A stretch of DNA of 64,000 bases from Desulfovibrio sp. TomC (GTDB lineage Bacteria; Desulfobacterota; Desulfovibrionia; Desulfovibrionales; Desulfovibrionaceae), in NCBI RefSeq assembly GCF_000801335.2, contig NZ_JSEH01000010.1, positions 1 through 64,000 of the forward strand, given 5' to 3'. Under the pieces are notes generated by a model. The model did no database searches, had not been told where the DNA came from, and worked only from the letters and a program-made list of their open reading frames with translations. Below are positions 8,340 to 15,737 of the stretch, piece by piece. A program made the position numbers and the translations under genes. Position 1 is the first letter of the stretch. Each line of letters starts with the position of its first letter.

Positions 8340-9665
8340 ATGCCCCCCATCGTGGCCATCGTCGGCCGGCCAAACGTCGGCAAATCCACGCTTTTCAATC
8401 GGTTGGCCAGAGACCACCGGGCCATTACCCATGACCGTCCCGGCATCACCCGCGACCGTCTGGAGGCCACCGCCGATATTGGCGGCCGGTTCGTCACCCT
8501 GATCGACACCGGCGGCATGGACTATGAGTCTGAAGAAGAAATCGCCCGCCAGATCGTGGTCCAGGCCGAAGTGGCCCTGAACATGGCCGACGTGGTTCTT
8601 TTTATGGTCGACGGCAAGGTCGGGCGCACCGGCCTTGACGACGACATGGCCGAACGCCTGCGCCGCACCGGCAAGTCCGTGGTGGTGGCCGTCAACAAGG
8701 TCGACGGCCAGGAACGCTCCGGCGTCATGACCGGCGACTTTCATGCCTGGGGTTTCCCGCTGTTCCCGGTGTCCGCCGCCCACGGCCATGGCGTGGGCGA
8801 GGTCCTTGAGGCCCTGGCCGAGCGGCTGCCCGAAGTGGACCCGGAGACCGAGACGTCGCAGCTTCAGACCGTGCTGCGCCTGGCCGTGCTCGGCCGGCCC
8901 AATGCCGGCAAGTCGTCGCTTCTAAACGCCCTGCTCGGCGAATCCCGCCTGATCGTCAGCGACATTGCCGGCACCACCCGCGACGCCGTGGACGTGGCCG
9001 TCATTCGCGGCGCCAAGCGCTACCAATTCGTGGATACGGCCGGCGTGCGCAAGCGCACCCGCATCACCGACGGCGTGGAACAGTACAGCGTGGGCAAAGC
9101 CCTCTCCAGCGCCAAGCGGGCCGACGTGGCCATCGTGGTCATCGACGCCACCGGCGGCATCGGGGTGCAGGACAAACGGCTTATTTCCTTCCTGGACGGC
9201 GAGCGCAAGGCCTTCATGATCGCGGTCAACAAGACCGACCTCGTGCCCCAAAAGGACATGCAGGAGCTGCGCAAGGACATTGCAGCGGAACTGCGCATGT
9301 GCTCCCACGTGCCGGTGCTTTACATGTCGGCGGCCATGAACAAGGGCGTCGGCAAGGTGCTCCCCCAGGCCGAGGCCCTCTGGGCCGAATGCCAGGTCCG
9401 GGTCGGCACGGGCGAACTCAACCGGGCCATGCGAACGGTCATGGACAAGCACCAGCCGCCCCTGGTCAACGGTCGCCGGGCCAAGTTCTACTACCTGACC
9501 CAGGCCGCCGAAGCGCCGCCAACCTTCGTCTTTTTCGTCAGCGACCCAGAACGGGTCCGCGACTCCTACGTCAAATACCTGGAAAACAGCCTGCGAAAAC
9601 TGTTTGGCATCGCTGTCGCCCCGGTCAAGGTCGTGTGCCGGGCCAGCCACAAGCCCAAGGAATAG
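8340..9665 (+). CDS. der: ribosome biogenesis GTPase Der (EngA)
   Basis: Protein of 441 residues with two tandem GTPase domains. The first has GRPNVGKS (residues 9-16), DTGG and NKVD. The second has GRPNAGKSS, DTAGVRKRTR and NKTD. A C-terminal KH-like domain (RRAKFYYLTQ, PTFVFFVSDPERV) follows. Der is essential for 50S subunit maturation. ATG 8340 has AAGGAGT 5 bases upstream; the open frame further upstream to 8169 lacks coding character and overlaps leader sequence. A strong terminator follows directly, so der appears monocistronic. Confidence 0.97.
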   Translation: MPPIVAIVGRPNVGKSTLFNRLARDHRAITHDRPGITRDRLEATADIGGRFVTLIDTGGMDYESEEEIARQIVVQAEVALNMADVVLFMVDGKVGRTGLDDDMAERLRRTGKSVVVAVNKVDGQERSGVMTGDFHAWGFPLFPVSAAHGHGVGEVLEALAERLPEVDPETETSQLQTVLRLAVLGRPNAGKSSLLNALLGESRLIVSDIAGTTRDAVDVAVIRGAKRYQFVDTAGVRKRTRITDGVEQYSVGKALSSAKRADVAIVVIDATGGIGVQDKRLISFLDGERKAFMIAVNKTDLVPQKDMQELRKDIAAELRMCSHVPVLYMSAAMNKGVGKVLPQAEALWAECQVRVGTGELNRAMRTVMDKHQPPLVNGRRAKFYYLTQAAEAPPTFVFFVSDPERVRDSYVKYLENSLRKLFGIAVAPVKVVCRASHKPKE

Positions 9666-9680
9666 CCAGCGCATCGAAAA

Positions 9681-9712
9681 GCCCCCTGCCGCGTCGCGCC
9701 AGGGGGCTTTTT
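9681..9712 (+). terminator. rho-independent terminator after der (bidirectional)
   Basis: GCCCCCTG (9681-9688) pairs with CAGGGGGC (9700-9707) and is followed by five T. AAAA before the stem gives TTTT on the minus strand, so it can also end the convergent minus-strand gene at 9725. Confidence 0.9.
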
Positions 9713-9724
9713 CTTGGACTGGAC

Positions 9725-11485
9725 CTAGCCGCAGTCGATGCCGGCGTCGCAGAACCGGCCCACGCCGTATTCCCGGCGGCGGAAGAACTTTTCCGGGTCC
9801 GGACCGATGATCTGCATCTCGCGGTGGCGCTGCTGCATGGAAAGCGCGATGCGCATCTCCTTGGTGCAGCCCGTGGAGAAGGTCGCGTCCTTGCCGGCCC
9901 AGACCGGCGGCACCTTGCGGCCCAAGAGCTCGAAGCTCTTTTCGATGTCGAAGTGGGTCTGGAACCGCCATACGTCGATCAGGCCGCTGCGCTGCACCTT
10001 TTCCCACATAAACATGAGATCGTCGGCATCCATGCCCTCTTCGAAATGCTCGGCCGGGTTAATAATCGAGATGCCGGCCAACTTCTGGCGCAGATGGGCG
10101 ACAAAGGCCGTGACCAGCTCAATGGCCACCTTGGTCTGGCCGGGGATGGAGCCGATGACCGCGCTGTAAAACATCACCGTGCGTCCGGCGGCCCGGGCCT
10201 GACGCATTCCCATGATGATTTCCTCGGCCTTGGCCGTGATGTCGTCCTCGGTAAAGGATCTGGCTCCGGGAGCGCGGGCCTTGAAATCGAAACACAGTCC
10301 GCCCTCCGGCAGACGATGGAAGGCGGCTACGTTCCGGGTGAACTGGTGGCTGGTCAGTATGAGCCGGCGGTGGTTGTATTCGCCCTTGGCCACGACCAGA
10401 TCGGCCTCTTTCCAGGCCCGGGCAAAGGTCACCGAGACGCGGTAAAGGTTGAGGCGCTCCCGGGTGCCGTCGGAAATAACGGTGAGCGGATTCTCCCGAA
10501 TGGCCTGAAGCAGATCGTTTTTGGACACGCGCGGATCGGTCAGGAAATGCGCCCCGGCCAGGGCTGTTTCCAGGATCGGATCGCCGTCCACGTCCCAGAT
10601 GGTCGGCACATCGAAATAAAAGCCTTCCTTGAAAACCAGGATCACCCGATGGCCCATGCGCAACAGCGTGCGGATGGCCAGCAGGTCGAACATGATCCCG
10701 CCGGCGCTGTCGGCCAAATAGAGAATTTTGAGCTTGCTGCCCCGACGGGGATCAAACAGGGCCTCAAGTTTTTCAAAATCCTTGGGAAAGTTGGCCAGCG
10801 CCGTTTCCAGGGCGTCCCCGCCCGGACAGGTCCCGTCGCCCTCCCAGACCTCGGGCATGGCCGACATGGCGAAAAGGCGCTTGAGCTCAAGCACGTCCAG
10901 GACATGGCGCAGCTCCGGGATGGACCGGCAGCCCGGCAGGTCCGAGGGACAGGCATGGAGCATGGTCCGGAAGGTTTCGCTCTGGATGAAGGCAAAGGCC
11001 CGGCGGTTGGCGGCCCGGCGGCGTTCGCGGTAGGGGTCGTCGAGGCCCGATTGGGTGAGGAAAATGGTATTGAGGCGCTTGCCCAGGCGCGACGGAATAA
11101 GCGTCGGCTTGACCAGGGCCTGCCGGTACTTGAGTTCGCACAGGGTGCGAATTTTTCGCCGGGTGTACTCCTCGGCCACAAAGGCGTCGATCAGCCCGTC
11201 GATGCGGGCCAGCCGGGCCTTGTACTCGGCCACCACCTCGGGATCGGCCCGCTCGGTCAGCAGATGGCCGAACATGGCGTCGGTGCAGGGAATGTAAATC
11301 TGCTCCGGAGTCAGGGACACCATAAAGCGCAGCTGTTCGGGCGAGGCGTTTTTTTCCGGGTCAATGGAATGTTCCAGATTGTTCTCGGTCATGAAGTGCA
11401 ACAGCCAAGCGTCGAGCACCGGATCGGCGCCGTAACGCGGAGCCTGTCCTGGGACCGGCAACACGGCGGGTATGTCTCGGGTCAT
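9725..11485 (-). CDS. DUF89/ARMT1-like metal-dependent phosphatase family protein
   Basis: Protein of 586 residues. The C-terminal two thirds contain phrases that match the DUF89/ARMT1 pattern of a metal-dependent phosphatase: ILYLADSAGGIMFDLLAIRT (compare DNAGEIVFD), VILVFKEGFYFDVPTIWDVD, VISDGT and EADLVVAKGEYNH. Family members dephosphorylate damaged or unwanted sugar-phosphate and pantetheine intermediates. The N-terminal 280 residues are helical and not recognised. Its ATG overlaps the nadK stop by 4 bases (ATGA), implying translational coupling with NAD kinase. The DUF89 assignment rests on short motifs only; the canonical Asn of DNAG is Ser here. Function is inference. Confidence 0.5.
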   Translation of the reverse strand: MTRDIPAVLPVPGQAPRYGADPVLDAWLLHFMTENNLEHSIDPEKNASPEQLRFMVSLTPEQIYIPCTDAMFGHLLTERADPEVVAEYKARLARIDGLIDAFVAEEYTRRKIRTLCELKYRQALVKPTLIPSRLGKRLNTIFLTQSGLDDPYRERRRAANRRAFAFIQSETFRTMLHACPSDLPGCRSIPELRHVLDVLELKRLFAMSAMPEVWEGDGTCPGGDALETALANFPKDFEKLEALFDPRRGSKLKILYLADSAGGIMFDLLAIRTLLRMGHRVILVFKEGFYFDVPTIWDVDGDPILETALAGAHFLTDPRVSKNDLLQAIRENPLTVISDGTRERLNLYRVSVTFARAWKEADLVVAKGEYNHRRLILTSHQFTRNVAAFHRLPEGGLCFDFKARAPGARSFTEDDITAKAEEIIMGMRQARAAGRTVMFYSAVIGSIPGQTKVAIELVTAFVAHLRQKLAGISIINPAEHFEEGMDADDLMFMWEKVQRSGLIDVWRFQTHFDIEKSFELLGRKVPPVWAGKDATFSTGCTKEMRIALSMQQRHREMQIIGPDPEKFFRRREYGVGRFCDAGIDCG

Positions 11486-12345
11486 GGGCGGTTGATAAAT
11501 CCCTTCAGTCGCAGGCGTTCAAAATAGCTCTCCCCAGGACGCCGGGCCAGACGCAGGCAACGCTCGGATTTGGTCACCAGCACCACGTCGAGGTCGTCCA
11601 GCGGGAAAAGCTCCTGGCCGTCGCAGGTCAGGTACATATTCGTTTCCGGGGCGGACAGGGCCAGTCGCACCGGGGACTCGGCCGGCACCACCACCGGTTT
11701 GAAATCGCTGAGAAAGGGGCAGATTGGCACCACGCACAGGACATCGAGGCCAGGGTAAATGAGTGGTCCTCCGGCCGAGACGCAGTAGGCGGTGGAGCCG
11801 GTCGGGGTCGAGATCACCACGCCGTCGGCCCGAAGCGTGCAGACGTCGCCGTCGCCCAGGGTCACGTCAAAGGCGGCCAGCCGGGCCATGGCCCCCCGGC
11901 TGATGACGGCGTCGTTGACGGAGATGGTGGAAAAGACCGTCTCCTCGCCCCGGATGACGGTCACCTCGATCATAATCCGCCGGGCCTCGGCAAAGCCGTT
12001 GGCCAGGATGTCGGCTAAGACGTCCTGCCAGTCGTCGAGGCCGGCCGAGGTCATAAATCCCACCCGGCCAAGATTGACGCCCAGAAGCGGCACCCCGTCC
12101 ACCAGACGCTTGCGGGCGGCCGAGAGCATGGTGCCGTCGCCGCCAAGGACCAGGGCCAGATCCGGCGGGGCCGTGACCATGGCTCCGGGCGGGATGACGA
12201 CGTGCGGGGCATCGGGCAGGTTTTCCCGAACCAGGCAGGTGACGCCGCGTTCGGCCAGCCAGTCGGCCACGGTCCAGGCCATGCCTCTGGCCTTGTCGTG
12301 ATCTGCCTTGTAAATGACAAGAACGGTCTTAATGGTGCGTTGCAT
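11482..12345 (-). CDS. nadK: NAD kinase
   Basis: Protein of 287 residues with the NAD-kinase signatures VLGGDGTML (GGDG phosphate-binding loop), VNDAVISRG and the conserved TPTGSTAYCVSAGGPLIYP. It phosphorylates NAD to NADP using ATP or polyphosphate. I chose ATG 12345 (MQRTIKTVLVIYK), where the typical N-terminal strand begins; the frame runs open to 12420 without homologous sequence. The downstream DUF89-like gene overlaps its stop codon by 4 bases. Divergent upstream is the flagellar DVU0524-type gene. Confidence 0.96.
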   Translation of the reverse strand: MQRTIKTVLVIYKADHDKARGMAWTVADWLAERGVTCLVRENLPDAPHVVIPPGAMVTAPPDLALVLGGDGTMLSAARKRLVDGVPLLGVNLGRVGFMTSAGLDDWQDVLADILANGFAEARRIMIEVTVIRGEETVFSTISVNDAVISRGAMARLAAFDVTLGDGDVCTLRADGVVISTPTGSTAYCVSAGGPLIYPGLDVLCVVPICPFLSDFKPVVVPAESPVRLALSAPETNMYLTCDGQELFPLDDLDVVLVTKSERCLRLARRPGESYFERLRLKGFINRP

Positions 12346-12477
12346 ACCATGGGTCCGGTTGCACGTTGCCCCGGTCGGGCCGGGGAAGCGTCTTATAAGG
12401 CAAAGGCGGTGACGATACAAGGAAGGGCAAAACGGGTACCCTGACGATTAGCCATGGATTTTTTTCGCGCCGCCCTC

Positions 12478-12504
12478 TAAAGCTCGGACGCAAGCGTCCG
12501 ATAA
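12478..12504 (+). promoter_or_regulatory. sigma-28 (FliA) promoter with palindromic spacer
   Basis: TAAAGCTC (12478-12485), 11 bases, TCCGATAA (12497-12504), against the FliA consensus TAAAGTTT-N11-GCCGATAA. A perfect inverted repeat CGGACGC-AA-GCGTCCG (12485-12500) fills the spacer. It reads towards the TTG start at 12530 and the flgM gene beyond. Confidence 0.75.
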
Positions 12505-12529
12505 GACCCGTGAGAAGGAGCTAAACGCC

Positions 12530-12949
12530 TTGACCGCGATCCCCTACCAGGTCAGCGCCATGCTGCGCACCTACGGACGGCAGGTGACCACGGCCCGGCG
12601 GCTAGCCCGGTACCGCCGGTCCTTGCGCGCCGCCGGCGCCGAAGACGAAGTCCGCATCTCCCGGGAGGCCAAGCGACGGGAGCTGGTCGGACGGGTGGCA
12701 GCCGAGATTGTGGAGAACTGCATTGTTGCCGGCTCGGATACCCCGATCGTGGATGAGATCAAGGCCGAGTTGGCCGAGGAGCTCGGGTTCCCCCTCATCT
12801 TTGCCTATCCTCCGGAAGATCAGGAGATGCAAATTTTCAGGCATGAGCCGGGGTTTGATCCGCAGCCCATTGACGGCGAGGAGAAGGTTGCCATTATGCG
12901 GCGACTGTGGGAATTGGCCCTGGAGAAAGTCGACGAAACCATGCTCTAA
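12530..12949 (+). CDS. DVU0524-family FlgM-associated protein
   Basis: Protein of 139 residues directly upstream of flgM. This matches the Desulfovibrio arrangement in which a conserved small protein (DVU0524 type) accompanies the anti-sigma factor. It starts at TTG 12530 with AGAAGGAG 10 bases ahead. The N-terminus is highly basic (YGRQVTTARRLARYRRSL) and the C-terminus acidic (DGEEKVAIMRRLWELALEKVDE); no enzymatic motif is seen. A sigma-28 promoter lies just upstream, so it belongs to the late flagellar regulon. The molecular role is unknown; action with FlgM or the flagellar export system is inference. Confidence 0.7.
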   Translation: MTAIPYQVSAMLRTYGRQVTTARRLARYRRSLRAAGAEDEVRISREAKRRELVGRVAAEIVENCIVAGSDTPIVDEIKAELAEELGFPLIFAYPPEDQEMQIFRHEPGFDPQPIDGEEKVAIMRRLWELALEKVDETML

Positions 12950-12974
12950 TCATCGGTCCCCCCGCTGCCGATAA
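12947..12974 (+). promoter_or_regulatory. second sigma-28-like promoter, for flgM
   Basis: A perfect FliA -10 element GCCGATAA (12967-12974) lies 33 bases before the flgM ATG. The -35 is weak (TAAT at 12947-12950, spacing one base too long). It overlaps the stop codon of the upstream gene. Confidence 0.55.
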
Positions 12975-13007
12975 GTACAAAGCGGAATATGCGGGAGGGG
13001 GGTCCCC

Positions 13008-13328
13008 ATGGACATCAAAAACGTTTTCGGAATCAATCAGGGCTATGGCCAAAACCGCATCGGGCGCAAAGACTCCGGTGACTCCTCCAGCCTTTCGCGG
13101 GGGAAAAGTGCCGATACAAGCAGTTCGTCCGGGTCTTCGGACCGGGTGACGCTCTCGGACGACGCCCGGCTTGTCTCCGTGGCCACGCGCACGGCCCAGG
13201 AATCCCCTGAGAGCCGCGCCGACAAGGTGGCCGCCTTAAAGGCCCAGGTCGATGCCGGCACCTACCAGCCTGACTCCAAAAAAATAGCCGAAAAGCTCCT
13301 GACTATGGACGCAGAGCTGTTCGGCTAG
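13008..13328 (+). CDS. flgM: anti-sigma-28 factor FlgM
   Basis: Protein of 106 residues of the usual FlgM length. The N-terminal half is Ser/Gly/Asp-rich and apparently unstructured. The C-terminal half has the family pattern SSDRVTLSDDARLVSVA, followed by SRADKVAALKAQVDAGTYQPDSKKIAEKLLTMD. FlgM binds FliA (sigma-28) until hook completion, when it is exported. A near-perfect sigma-28 -10 lies just upstream, giving the usual feedback loop. GGAGGGGGG precedes the ATG. The transcript ends in a strong terminator that reaches into the convergent fliW. Confidence 0.93.
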   Translation: MDIKNVFGINQGYGQNRIGRKDSGDSSSLSRGKSADTSSSSGSSDRVTLSDDARLVSVATRTAQESPESRADKVAALKAQVDAGTYQPDSKKIAEKLLTMDAELFG

Positions 13329-13351
13329 GCGACAAAACATCGCATAGGACG

Positions 13352-13397
13352 GCTGACGCCTTCCCGGACCGGATCCGGGGAGGCGTCAGCTTTTTTT
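13352..13397 (+). terminator. terminator of flgM overlapping the 3' end of fliW
   Basis: GCTGACGCC (13352-13360) pairs with GGCGTCAGC (13382-13390), followed by seven T (13391-13397). The same bases, read on the minus strand, encode the last Lys-Lys-Ser-stop of FliW (stop at 13386). Confidence 0.9.
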
Positions 13398-13844
13398 GAG
13401 GATGGCCATACCCGGCGTATAGTGAGCCGGATAACGCGAATCGGTCTGGGGGATCTGCAGCCCGATACGGGCCTGGGTGTTGATGACGATGGGTCCGCTG
13501 AGGTTAAGGGTGGTCCGCTCGGGCATCCCTTGCGGAATGGTCACCGTGACCAGGAGACTGGTCTGCTCCCGGGTCTCGATGCAAAGCAGCTTGCGATCCG
13601 CTTCGCCAATGACCACCTCGTACTCCGTCATAAACGAGTACGGGTCGGCCACGAGAAGACCCAGCGAGGGATCGTCGAGGCTTTGCAACACCAGGAAGGG
13701 AGAATCCTCCCGGACCTGGATCAAAGTGAATTCCCGATGCCCCATGAAGCCGATAAGCCCCCGGGGAAACTGCAATACCCGATCTTCGGGCAAGACCATG
13801 CGCCCAAGGCGCGTGTCCACTACTCGTTCGTCTTTTTTGGCCAT
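13386..13844 (-). CDS. fliW: flagellar assembly factor FliW
   Basis: Protein of 152 residues with the FliW signatures [41 protein letters not shown] and [25 protein letters not shown]. FliW binds CsrA and flagellin reciprocally. Free FliW sequesters CsrA allosterically and relieves repression of flagellin translation. ATG 13844 lies inside the 3' end of csrA (25-base overlap), the standard csrA-fliW pairing. The final codons double as part of the flgM terminator of the opposite strand. Confidence 0.95.
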   Translation of the reverse strand: MAKKDERVVDTRLGRMVLPEDRVLQFPRGLIGFMGHREFTLIQVREDSPFLVLQSLDDPSLGLLVADPYSFMTEYEVVIGEADRKLLCIETREQTSLLVTVTIPQGMPERTTLNLSGPIVINTQARIGLQIPQTDSRYPAHYTPGMAILKKS

Positions 13845-14059
13845 AACTTCGCCGCCGCCAGGACATCGGAATCCGTGGCGCATAGAGCTTGCCGATTCTG
13901 CTCCAGCACCCGCAGGTAGACCTCTTCCCGATACACCTGCATATCATCAGGCACTTCCAGCCCGATTTTGATCTGCTTGCCCTGGACGCCCAGGACGGTG
14001 ATCTTGATGTGGTCGCCGAGATGCAGGCTTTCGCCCGGCCTTCGGGTCAAGATGAGCAT
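13820..14059 (-). CDS. csrA: carbon storage/translation regulator CsrA
   Basis: Protein of 79 residues beginning [20 protein letters not shown], with [25 protein letters not shown], the dimeric RNA-binding fold that recognises GGA in leaders. It overlaps fliW by 25 bases. A longer in-frame start at 14077 would add six residues that the family lacks. It lies about 115 bases after flgL, at the end of the flagellar run, so it is probably expressed with hook-associated proteins. The likely target is flagellin mRNA, which is not in this window. Confidence 0.96.
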   Translation of the reverse strand: MLILTRRPGESLHLGDHIKITVLGVQGKQIKIGLEVPDDMQVYREEVYLRVLEQNRQALCATDSDVLAAAKLWPKKTNE

Positions 14060-14174
14060 GAACGCCCACGCCCCCAATTGTGGTTCTGGACACGAAAAAT
14101 TCCGTCTTCGCGCCCGGTTATGAAACCTTGTAGCCGCGCATCCAGCCTCTTGTCAACGGCTGTTGCGCGCCGGG

Positions 14175-15722
14175 CTAAATATAGCTGAGCAAAGACAGGT
14201 TCATGACCGTGCTCGAGGATTTGAGCACCGCCTGATAGGCCAGTTCCTGCTGGGCCAGTTTGGTGATGAGGGCGCTTAGGTCCGCGTCCTCCACTTTGCT
14301 GAGCGTCGAGTTGGAGTTCTCCGCCAGGGTATCCACCATGGTCCCGGCAGCGGTCACCCGGTTTTCCCGGGCGCCCACCGACGCCGCCATCGTCAGGACG
14401 TGCTCCTGGGAGGCCGTCAGCTGATCCAAAGCCTCCTGACACCCTTTCTGGTTGTTGGTCTCCAGGTAACCCACGAGTTTGCCCACGGACTCAAACAGGT
14501 TGGCCTGGTCCGAACCTTCGAAGGTCGCCACCTGCCCATTGGAGACGCCGCCGAAGATGTCCTTGCCAACGCCGTTGACCACCACGGAATCGGTCGGGGA
14601 AATGGCCATCGAGATGTCGGCGGTGCTGGGCTGGATGAAAAACTGATTCCCGGCCGTAAGCGGGGCGCCATTGGAGACGAGGGTCAGGGACCCCCCTGGC
14701 ACCGGCAGGCTGACCTGAGCGTCCACGGTATCCACGATCCCGGAGGTGTTGCCCGTCACCCAGGACCGGCCGCCATCCGTGCTGTAGGAAAAGGCAAAGG
14801 CCGTCGCGGAGGAAAAGTCGCAGTTCTCATCGATGCGCACATTGACGTTGCCGGTAAAATTCCCGGTCGCCGTGCCGGTCACGGCCGTCGCCGGGGACGT
14901 GGTGTTGGTCACGGCGATGTCGTCGTTGGTATTGCCGTTATAGACCGCTGTGGGTCGAATCCACATCCAGGTGCCGGCGGTGTCGTTATGGTCGGCGCAG
15001 GCGGTCACCGCATCCAGGGCGTTGTTGTCCAGGGTCATGGTCACGCCGCCCAGATTGAGCTGCTGGGTGGTGGCCGAAGGCGCGGGATTGTAACTGCCGG
15101 CGGTCCAGGTGGTCCCGCCGTCGGTGGAATAGTCGAAGCCCGGCTGGTGGCCGACAGTGTCCACGCTCGTATACTGCACAAGCACCGTGGTGGCCGAGTC
15201 GCCGGAAAGGGTGAACCCGTTGTTGGCGGCAACGGCCGTGTCAAAGGCCGTATCGTTGGAATTCATCCACAAGGACTGGGTGAACGCCTCGGTATCGGTC
15301 TTTTGGCCGGCAAAAATCGAATTCTGGTTATAGGTGGTGTTGGACAGGGAGATAAGCTGCTGGAAATACTGGCGCACGGCCGAGGCGATTTCATCGCGGT
15401 TTTCCTCGGTGACCGACCCGGTGGCCCCCTGCTCGGCATACCCCTTGATGGTGGAGATGAGCGAACTGACCGAAGACAACGCACTGTCGGACTGGGTCAG
15501 CCAGCCGGTGGCGCTGGTGATGTTCCGCTTGTACTGGGTCAGCTGGCTGATGTCGCAGCGCGTCTGCAGCACGCTGACCGCGCCATTGGGATCGTCGGAG
15601 GGCGCGTTGATGCGCTTTTGGGTCGACGACTGGAGATTGGTCTCCATGAGATTGCTCAGGGAGGCGTTGTTTTGCCGTATCACCGACCCGTAAATGCTTT
15701 GCTGGGTAACGCGCAGGACCAT
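14175..15722 (-). CDS. flgL: hook-filament junction protein FlgL (HAP3)
   Basis: Protein of 515 residues, longer than enteric FlgL (about 317). The N-terminal D0/D1 domain MVLRVTQQSIYGSVIRQNN...QKRINAPSDDP and the C-terminal helix (SALITKLAQQELAYQAVLKSS...NLSLLSYI) are typical. About residues 160-370 are an inserted beta-rich region containing two Asp-box-like motifs, STDGGTTW (15105-15128) and STDGGRSW (14760-14783). ATG 15722 has GGAGG 5 bases upstream; a TTG at 15734 lies in front of that site. It follows flgK by 15 bases. Confidence 0.93.
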   Translation of the reverse strand: MVLRVTQQSIYGSVIRQNNASLSNLMETNLQSSTQKRINAPSDDPNGAVSVLQTRCDISQLTQYKRNITSATGWLTQSDSALSSVSSLISTIKGYAEQGATGSVTEENRDEIASAVRQYFQQLISLSNTTYNQNSIFAGQKTDTEAFTQSLWMNSNDTAFDTAVAANNGFTLSGDSATTVLVQYTSVDTVGHQPGFDYSTDGGTTWTAGSYNPAPSATTQQLNLGGVTMTLDNNALDAVTACADHNDTAGTWMWIRPTAVYNGNTNDDIAVTNTTSPATAVTGTATGNFTGNVNVRIDENCDFSSATAFAFSYSTDGGRSWVTGNTSGIVDTVDAQVSLPVPGGSLTLVSNGAPLTAGNQFFIQPSTADISMAISPTDSVVVNGVGKDIFGGVSNGQVATFEGSDQANLFESVGKLVGYLETNNQKGCQEALDQLTASQEHVLTMAASVGARENRVTAAGTMVDTLAENSNSTLSKVEDADLSALITKLAQQELAYQAVLKSSSTVMNLSLLSYI

Positions 15723-15737
15723 GGGGACCTCCAAAAA

